This document shows positions 58,687 through 64,000 of a stretch of 64,000 nucleotides of DNA, in pieces (positions within the stretch are counted from its first letter, which is position 1; every line of letters starts with the position of its first letter). The stretch comes from JAUILH01 sp964230215 (GTDB lineage: Bacteria; Bacteroidota; Bacteroidia; Flavobacteriales_D; JAUILH01). Where the stretch lies: assembly GCA_964230215.1 (NCBI GenBank), contig CAXRGQ010000007.1:744001-808000 (forward strand), written 5' to 3'. Below the pieces are notes generated by a model, which was not told the origin of the DNA, ran no database searches, and saw only the letters and a program-made list of their open reading frames with translations. The position numbers and the translations under genes were made by a program.

Positions 58687-60312
58687 ATGAAAAAATTACT
58701 TGCTACACTCATACTATTGACTAGCATATCTTCAAGCTATGCTACACATATTGTGGGGGGTGATATTAGCTTACAATATGTATCTCCAAACACATATAAT
58801 CTTACCGTAAGAGTGTATAAAGATTGTGGCTCATCAATAAACCCTAATCCAGCGGGTATGCCAACCTCAGTAACAGTTGGTTTATATGACCTATCAACAG
58901 ATGCTCAGAATACCACTTGGGTTCTAAATAATCAAAGTGCTGACACTTTAAGCTTAGGTGATGATTGTTATACACCGGATGATATTTGCGTAATGGAAGG
59001 AATATTTACAACACAAGTTACTATCCCAAACAACCCAAATGGCTGGTATTTATCTACTCAATTATATGCTAGAAATGGTATTATAGACAATATCGTAGGT
59101 CCGGGGTCCACAGGAATGACATTCTACGCCGAGATTCCAGATCCTGCTATTGGTGTGAACTCTACACCGGATTTTGGTCCATATCCGACTGATGGATATT
59201 TGTGTATTAGTTATCGTAAGGAATTAGAGTTTAACGTATCTGATGCTGATGGCGATTCACTTGTATATTCTTTAGTGGACCCATTAGGATCTGTTGGAAC
59301 AGCAAATGGTACTTTTGCTGGCCCATACACAGGCGTGAATTGGCAAGCGCCTTTCAGTTTAGCCGATATTTGCGGAGGAACACCACCAATGGATATAGAT
59401 CCAATTACCGGTATAGTGTCCGCGCAGCCGTCGGCTTTGGGTGTATATGTGTTCTCTGTTCGAGTAGAAGAATATAGAAATGGCGTAAAAATAGGGGAGA
59501 CAAGAAGAGACATGCAGTATGCGGCACTGAATTGTACGGTTGACAGCCCACCGAACTTTTTGGGATGGGATGACACCACTCAAACTGTGGAAGCATTGAG
59601 TGAATTATGCTTAGACTTTATTGTACAAGATGTTGATGCAGATGACACAATTTATATGGATATAGATTCAGACATTTTGTCTATCCATGGAGGTTATACC
59701 ACAACGGGGACATTGGTGGCTACATCACCAGATACACTCTATGAATATGAGTATACATCCGGCGGAAGCACTTTCACTGTGCAACAAGATCAGAACGGCA
59801 TCTTTTTAATACCACCGAGTAATGTACTTTATTTTAATGAAGGAACGGTAGCGCAGAGATTTTGCTGGACGCCTCAATGTGAGCACATAAGCACGCATCC
59901 TTACCCTGTAACGGTAGAATCTTACTCGCTGGGTTGTAGCGGTTCTGACACTACGCGCTTAAATGTTAACATTAACGTTGTTCCAATTCAGAATGGTTTC
60001 GAGAAAATTCCCAATGTGTTTACTCCTAACGGAGATGGTGTGAATGATTATTTCATGATTGATGGAAGGTTTGACGTGTGCAACGATTTTATGAACGTAA
60101 AAATAATGAATAGATGGGGTCAATTGATTTTTGAATCGGATGATCCATTGTTCAAATGGGATGGCAAAACCGAATCAGGTAAAGAATGTCAGGCTGGTAC
60201 TTATTATGTTTTAATTGAGGGACAATATGGAGGTGAGGTAATCACTAACGATGATGTGGGCAGCCAAGACAGCAGGAATATTAGCAAATACGCTGTCACC
60301 CTTTTTAGATAG
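58687..60312 (+). CDS. T9SS type B (gliding motility-associated C-terminal domain) protein
   Basis: A 541-residue protein. Signal peptide 1-19 (LLATLILLTSISSSYA), then THIVGGDISLQYVSPNTYNL, a start shared by many secreted Bacteroidota proteins. Several beta-sandwich domains (cadherin/Ig-like: DADGDSLVYSLVDPLGSVG, DPITGIVSAQPSALGVYVF) follow. The last 90 residues are the CHU_C/type B sorting domain: KIPNVFTPNGDGVNDYFMID, VKIMNRWGQLIFESDD and FKWDGKTESGKECQAGTYYV. Exported by T9SS and probably attached to the surface or released. Role unknown. Confidence 0.9.
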   Translation: MKKLLATLILLTSISSSYATHIVGGDISLQYVSPNTYNLTVRVYKDCGSSINPNPAGMPTSVTVGLYDLSTDAQNTTWVLNNQSADTLSLGDDCYTPDDICVMEGIFTTQVTIPNNPNGWYLSTQLYARNGIIDNIVGPGSTGMTFYAEIPDPAIGVNSTPDFGPYPTDGYLCISYRKELEFNVSDADGDSLVYSLVDPLGSVGTANGTFAGPYTGVNWQAPFSLADICGGTPPMDIDPITGIVSAQPSALGVYVFSVRVEEYRNGVKIGETRRDMQYAALNCTVDSPPNFLGWDDTTQTVEALSELCLDFIVQDVDADDTIYMDIDSDILSIHGGYTTTGTLVATSPDTLYEYEYTSGGSTFTVQQDQNGIFLIPPSNVLYFNEGTVAQRFCWTPQCEHISTHPYPVTVESYSLGCSGSDTTRLNVNINVVPIQNGFEKIPNVFTPNGDGVNDYFMIDGRFDVCNDFMNVKIMNRWGQLIFESDDPLFKWDGKTESGKECQAGTYYVLIEGQYGGEVITNDDVGSQDSRNISKYAVTLFR

Positions 60313-60323
60313 GATAAAAAAAT

Positions 60324-60352
60324 AAAAGCTCTGCATAGCGCAGAGCTTATTT
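60324..60352 (+). terminator. Terminator of the T9SS type B gene
   Basis: AAGCTCTGC (60326-60334), loop ATAGC, GCAGAGCTT (60340-60348), followed by ATTT. It ends just before the tRNA 3' end. Confidence 0.8.
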
Positions 60353-60353
60353 G

Positions 60354-60427
60354 TGGAGATAGTCGGAGTCGAACCGACGACCTCTACGCTGCCAGCGTAG
60401 CGCTCTAGCCAGCTGAGCTATACCCCC
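60354..60427 (-). tRNA. tRNA-Ala (GGC)
   Basis: 74-nt cloverleaf on the minus strand. The acceptor stem GGGGGTA pairs with TATCTCC, including the G3-U70 wobble that marks alanine tRNAs. The anticodon arm is CTACG-CTGGCAG-CGTAG with anticodon GGC; the T arm has GGTTCGACTCC; the discriminator base is A. CCA is not encoded. Reads GCC and GCU codons. Confidence 0.97.
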
Positions 60428-60475
60428 GCAGTGCGAATATAAGAATAGTCCCGAATTATTAATACATTAGTTTCC

Positions 60476-61063
60476 GTGGATTATTACATTATTTACAAGC
60501 CCTATAATATGCTTTCGCAATTTACCCAGGAAGGCAATAGAACGTCTCTAAAAGATTTGTATGATTTTCCTAGTGACGTTTATCCCGTGGGACGACTGGA
60601 TGCAGATAGCGAGGGACTTCTAATTTTGACAAACGACACCTATCTAAATAATGCTCTGCTTAATCCAAAACATGGACATAACAGAAAATATTTAGTGCAA
60701 GTAGATGGGCAAATTACTGATGAGGCCATCAGAAAACTGCAAGACGGTGTTCAAATCAAAATCAACAAAAAGATATATCAAACTAAACCATGCAATTCAT
60801 GTATAATTGATGCGCCGGAGCACCTTCCAGAACGCATTCCACCAGTAAGATATAGAGCAAACATTCCAACCTCATGGATAGAGCTCAACTTAAGCGAGGG
60901 TAAAAATAGGCAGGTGAGAAAGATGACTGCGAAAGTAGGTTTTCCAACCTTGCGGCTAATTCGTGAGCGAATAGAAGATTTGAGCATTGATCATTTACAA
61001 GGAGAAGCTGTGACGCAAATCGATCAAACAACGCTATATGAATTGCTCAGGATCAATAAATAA
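60476..61063 (+). CDS. RsuA/RluE-type pseudouridine synthase
   Basis: A 195-residue enzyme starting at GTG 60476. No S4 domain. The catalytic Asp motif is PVGRLDADSEGLLILTNDTY, the N-terminus is YYIIYKPYNMLSQFTQEG, and the C-terminal block WIELNLSEGKNRQVRKMTAK contains the conserved basic stretch of the RsuA/RluB/E/F group. RluE modifies 23S rRNA; without the S4 domain RluE or YmfC-type is the best guess. Starts 48 bp beyond the tRNA 5' end. Confidence 0.92.
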   Translation: MDYYIIYKPYNMLSQFTQEGNRTSLKDLYDFPSDVYPVGRLDADSEGLLILTNDTYLNNALLNPKHGHNRKYLVQVDGQITDEAIRKLQDGVQIKINKKIYQTKPCNSCIIDAPEHLPERIPPVRYRANIPTSWIELNLSEGKNRQVRKMTAKVGFPTLRLIRERIEDLSIDHLQGEAVTQIDQTTLYELLRINK

Positions 61064-61072
61064 GAGATTCAA

Positions 61073-61103
61073 TTGACGGAACTTGTCAAAATCCGTACTT
61101 TTA
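61073..61103 (+). promoter_or_regulatory. Probable promoter of the WD40-caspase gene
   Basis: TTG at 61073-61075, 20-bp spacer, TACTTTTA at 61096-61103 (7 of 8 to TAnnTTTG). It ends 3 bp before the ATG at 61107, so the mRNA would have almost no leader. Confidence 0.4.
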
Positions 61104-61106
61104 GAC

Positions 61107-64000
61107 ATGCGCTTATTCCTGAGTTTCATATGTCTTTTATCAGCGACTTTCGGCTTTGCTCAAAAGAACCAGATAGAACTCAGCTTGCAAACCGGGCACA
61201 CGGGTGATATTACAGAAGTTCGACTCAGTCATGACAACCACCTAATTGCAAGTGCAGCTTCTGACCATAAAATAATAGTGTGGGACATCAAATCTGGTAA
61301 ACAATTGGCTGCATTGTATGGCCATACAGACGTGATTAATGATATCGACTTTTTTCCAGGTGATTCTACATTGATTAGCTGTAGTGATGATGGGAGCGTC
61401 AGAATATGGGATTTAAATCACAAGAAAGAGATAAATAAATTACAAGACTTTAATGAAGCAGTGAAATGTGTAAGGGCAGGCAATGATGGTCTTACTTTCG
61501 CCACCGCCTCCAGCTTTATTAGAGTGTATAATAGGACAAGTCTTAACTTTAAACGACTAGATCTAGTGGCAAAGGAGCGATTTGATTGCCTTTCCTATTC
61601 TTCAGATGGATCTAGAATACTATTTGGGGGAGAGGAGGAGAATTGGGTGTACGCATATAATTTACATACAAACGCTGTTGATGTTAAGTTCTTTTCGCAA
61701 GCAATAGACCTTGATTTTTCCCCTGATGGAGAGGAAATATACGTATGCACACCATATGGAAAGCTTTATGTATGGAATGATAGTACTCGATTAAAAAACG
61801 GAGTTGCCAGTAATAAAATACTCAACAAGTTTAATGCCGTGGCAGTTACTAATTCTGAGTTTTTCTTGGGAAATGAGGAGGGCAATATATATAGCTATAA
61901 ACATTCTAATTTCAAGAAAAGAGGGGTTTATCAAGCGCATTTAAGTTCAATTACTGCTCTGGATGTTAGTAATGATGACAGATTGCTTGTGTCCGCAGGA
62001 AGTGATCAGTTTATAGTTGTGTGGGATATTGCCACAGGTAGAATGCTTCAAACGCTAAGAGGGAGCGTTGACAAGTTGAATTGCGTGGGTTTTTCGACTG
62101 ATGGTAAAGCGATGGCCTTGGGCTACAATAATGGGATCATACGTCACTGGAATACTTTATCCAACAAAATTGTGACGACTGTATTTCAGCCTAATATAGT
62201 AGACGAGATCCTTGGCTGGGATTACACAATAACGAATACAAACATTGACAATGATAGCATAGTAACAGTTCAGGCATACAAGCGCAAGAGGTCTTTCGAA
62301 AATAAAGATATCTATAGTGATATAATGCCCGTTCAGCTTACTTGGAATATAAATGAGAATCGATATGAAATATTACCTGGTTCAAAAAAACAAGAAACGC
62401 TTAAAAACCAGTATTTTAAAGACATAAGGAAAGGGCATGTACGAGATTTACAAGCTTATTTTTTAGATACAGCCAACTTTTACGATGAAAACGCATTGGT
62501 TAGTTGCAGAATACAATCAGATAGGTCCTTGATGATAAAATCGCTTGAAGATGGCACAGACAAGAAAATAATTACGGAGCACACGGATTTGATTTCTGCC
62601 GTTGCCATTAACCCAGTTTATTCTATGATTCTGACAACTAGCTGGGATGGGACTATGAGATATTGGGACATTGAAACAGGAGGGCTGATTGCTAAGATGG
62701 GATCTTTTGGGGTGGATGATTACATCTACATAGATAAGGACAATTATTACTATTCGTCAAAGGGAGCGCTTAAAAATGTTGCCTTCAGAATGGGTAATAA
62801 AGCATTTGATTTTGATCAGTTCGACATCATCTACAACCGACCAGATATAGTATTCTCACATTTCCCGTACTCTGAGCCTGAGCTCTTAGCCGACTATAAG
62901 CGCGCATATGAAAAACGTATGTCTAAGTTAGGGCTAACAACAGAAGATTTGAAAGTAAGCGAAGATGTCCCAACAATTAATGTTGAACTCCCTAGTGAGT
63001 TGTCAACTAGCGATGGCTTATTTACATTTCGAATATCTGCAGAAAGTAATCAGGAGAACCTTGAAAGATTATATGTGTACGTAAATGGTGTGCCAGAATT
63101 TGGAATAGGAGGTAAGCACATTGATGGTAAGAAGTATGAATCTGAAATCAAATTAGATTTGTGTTACGGGATTAATAAGGTTCAGGTTTTTGTTTCAAAC
63201 GAGTCGGGACAAGCTTCTTACAAGGAATATTTTGAATTAACCAACAAAGAAAAAAGAAGTAAGCCAGACGTCTATCTTGTCACATTAGGAGCTTCTAAAT
63301 TTAAACAAGAAGATTTTAATTTGACATATGCCGCAAAGGATGCAGACGACATTCAATCACAATTTCAAAGGAGCAGACTATACAAGAATGTGCACAGTCT
63401 AAATATCAAAAATGACGGTATTGTCAAGTCGAAAATAGACACAATAAACACATTTTTAGCAGCTGCTAATCCTGATGATGTGGTAATTCTATTTGCGGCT
63501 GGGCATGGTGTTCTAGATGCTAATCTGGATTACTATTATGCCTCCTACGATATGGATTTTGACTCACCCGAAGGCAAGGGTATTCCATATAGTTATTTTG
63601 AAGATGTCTTAGATAACACTAAAAGCAGAAATAAGGTGATGTTTCTGGACGCCTGTCATTCTGGGGAAGTTGACAAAGAAGAGGTAATCAAAACGGATGC
63701 AGCTGACACAGAAATTGAGGGCATCACATTTAGACATGTGGGCGTTGATATCTCGAATAAAAATATGGACAACATAAACAGCTTTGAATTATCCAAGAGG
63801 CTTTTTGCGGATACGAGAGCCAGTAATGGTAGTACCGTTATGAGTAGCGCTGGGGCGGGTGAGTATGCTATAGAAGGAGATCAGTGGAGCAACGGTGTTT
63901 TCACGTATTGTTTACTTGATGGTTTAAACTCAAAGGAAGCTGATTTAAACCATGATAAAAGAATTATGCTTAGTGAACTGCAGCGTTATCTAAAGACAAA
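61107..64000 (+). CDS. Exported WD40-repeat caspase-like protease (3' end cut by window)
   Basis: At least 964 residues, open to the window end. Signal peptide MRLFLSFICLLSATFGFAQ. Residues about 25-560 hold roughly ten WD40 repeats in two groups (for example GHTGDITEVRLSHDNHLIAS, then HKIIVWDIKSGKQL, and SMILTTSWDGTMRYWDIETG). Residues about 620-710 form an Ig-like beta domain. From about 725 comes a peptidase C14 (caspase/metacaspase-like) domain: VYLVTLGASKF, LTYAAKDADDIQSQFQ, the catalytic His800 in LFAAGHGVLD and Cys850 in FLDACHSGEV. DLNHDKRIMLSEL near the visible end looks like an acidic loop common in these proteins. WD40-caspase fusions in bacteria are mostly cytoplasmic; here an export signal puts it in the envelope or outside. 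Substrate and activator unknown. Confidence 0.85.
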   Translation, partial: MRLFLSFICLLSATFGFAQKNQIELSLQTGHTGDITEVRLSHDNHLIASAASDHKIIVWDIKSGKQLAALYGHTDVINDIDFFPGDSTLISCSDDGSVRIWDLNHKKEINKLQDFNEAVKCVRAGNDGLTFATASSFIRVYNRTSLNFKRLDLVAKERFDCLSYSSDGSRILFGGEEENWVYAYNLHTNAVDVKFFSQAIDLDFSPDGEEIYVCTPYGKLYVWNDSTRLKNGVASNKILNKFNAVAVTNSEFFLGNEEGNIYSYKHSNFKKRGVYQAHLSSITALDVSNDDRLLVSAGSDQFIVVWDIATGRMLQTLRGSVDKLNCVGFSTDGKAMALGYNNGIIRHWNTLSNKIVTTVFQPNIVDEILGWDYTITNTNIDNDSIVTVQAYKRKRSFENKDIYSDIMPVQLTWNINENRYEILPGSKKQETLKNQYFKDIRKGHVRDLQAYFLDTANFYDENALVSCRIQSDRSLMIKSLEDGTDKKIITEHTDLISAVAINPVYSMILTTSWDGTMRYWDIETGGLIAKMGSFGVDDYIYIDKDNYYYSSKGALKNVAFRMGNKAFDFDQFDIIYNRPDIVFSHFPYSEPELLADYKRAYEKRMSKLGLTTEDLKVSEDVPTINVELPSELSTSDGLFTFRISAESNQENLERLYVYVNGVPEFGIGGKHIDGKKYESEIKLDLCYGINKVQVFVSNESGQASYKEYFELTNKEKRSKPDVYLVTLGASKFKQEDFNLTYAAKDADDIQSQFQRSRLYKNVHSLNIKNDGIVKSKIDTINTFLAAANPDDVVILFAAGHGVLDANLDYYYASYDMDFDSPEGKGIPYSYFEDVLDNTKSRNKVMFLDACHSGEVDKEEVIKTDAADTEIEGITFRHVGVDISNKNMDNINSFELSKRLFADTRASNGSTVMSSAGAGEYAIEGDQWSNGVFTYCLLDGLNSKEADLNHDKRIMLSELQRYLKT

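Noticed and set aside
60354..60427. tRNA as a phage or island attachment site
   Set aside because: No integrase or direct repeat of the tRNA 3' end is found in the window, and flanking genes are ordinary.

Overview
The window is AT-rich chromosomal DNA from a member of the Bacteroidota, most likely a marine, carotenoid-pigmented flavobacterium-like organism. Four things point there. Several secreted proteins end in type IX secretion (T9SS) sorting domains of type A or type B. One gene is a GldK-like SUMF1-fold protein and another carries SprB repeats. Many promoters fit the Bacteroidota form TTG-N19..22-TAnnTTTG, and almost no gene has a Shine-Dalgarno sequence. I cannot name the genus. I saw no transposase, integrase, phage gene, CRISPR array or rRNA; the only RNA genes or elements are one tRNA-Ala and one SAM-type riboswitch.

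Layout. 1-251: 3' truncated peroxiredoxin. 385-6765: four-gene operon of two SGNH hydrolases (the second with LysM repeats), an MBOAT O-acyltransferase and a GT87 glycosyltransferase, which looks like an envelope glycan acylation locus. 6728-15930: carotenoid region. On the minus strand lie crtD-like desaturase, cruF-like, crtZ and crtYcd, then a plus-strand sigma-70 paralogue with an SRPBCC gene, then a minus-strand operon of ECF sigma, crtI, crtB and idi, and a CarH/LitR-like B12-binding MerR regulator. 16041-24208: housekeeping genes (uvrC, gpsA, WYL regulator, pheS, gamma carbonic anhydrase) with a GldK-like gene and two tandem small lipoproteins. 24295-33246: exported proteins (DUF3108, T9SS proteins, an M23 lipoprotein, an SprB-repeat protein) and a GT4 enzyme. 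33319-38917: a small Cys-rich lipoprotein, ispG, secreted proteins, and a promoter plus SAM riboswitch in front of homoserine dehydrogenase. 38992-51573: a peptide-binding lipoprotein, a giant outer-membrane barrel, a coiled-coil membrane protein, a comF/fRMsr/Ig-like lipoprotein/GT39 operon, and an omega-amidase/transaminase pair.

51659-56776 is the most unusual part. It is a tandem array of eleven small, very acidic lipoproteins, each with the same cysteine plan after the lipobox (CxC ... C ... C). Most have their own terminator, and they are interrupted only by a cold-shock gene and an outer-membrane barrel gene. A twelfth member lies alone at 33319-33597. Signal peptides and 5' leaders are more alike than the mature parts, so this looks like a paralogous family amplified gene by gene. 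I do not recognise a named family for it.

56793-64000: elaA-type acetyltransferase, a secreted protein of unknown function, a T9SS type B protein, tRNA-Ala(GGC), an RsuA/RluE-type pseudouridine synthase, and an exported WD40-caspase protein that runs off the window.

How parts fit together: IspG (MEP pathway) and Idi supply isoprenoid precursors to CrtB/CrtI. The MerR regulator, the ECF sigma and a set of GTTAAAC repeats lying across the crt operon promoter suggest light- or cobalamin-responsive pigment control. The crtD/cruF/crtZ/crtYcd set points to a monocyclic hydroxylated carotenoid of the saproxanthin/myxol type.
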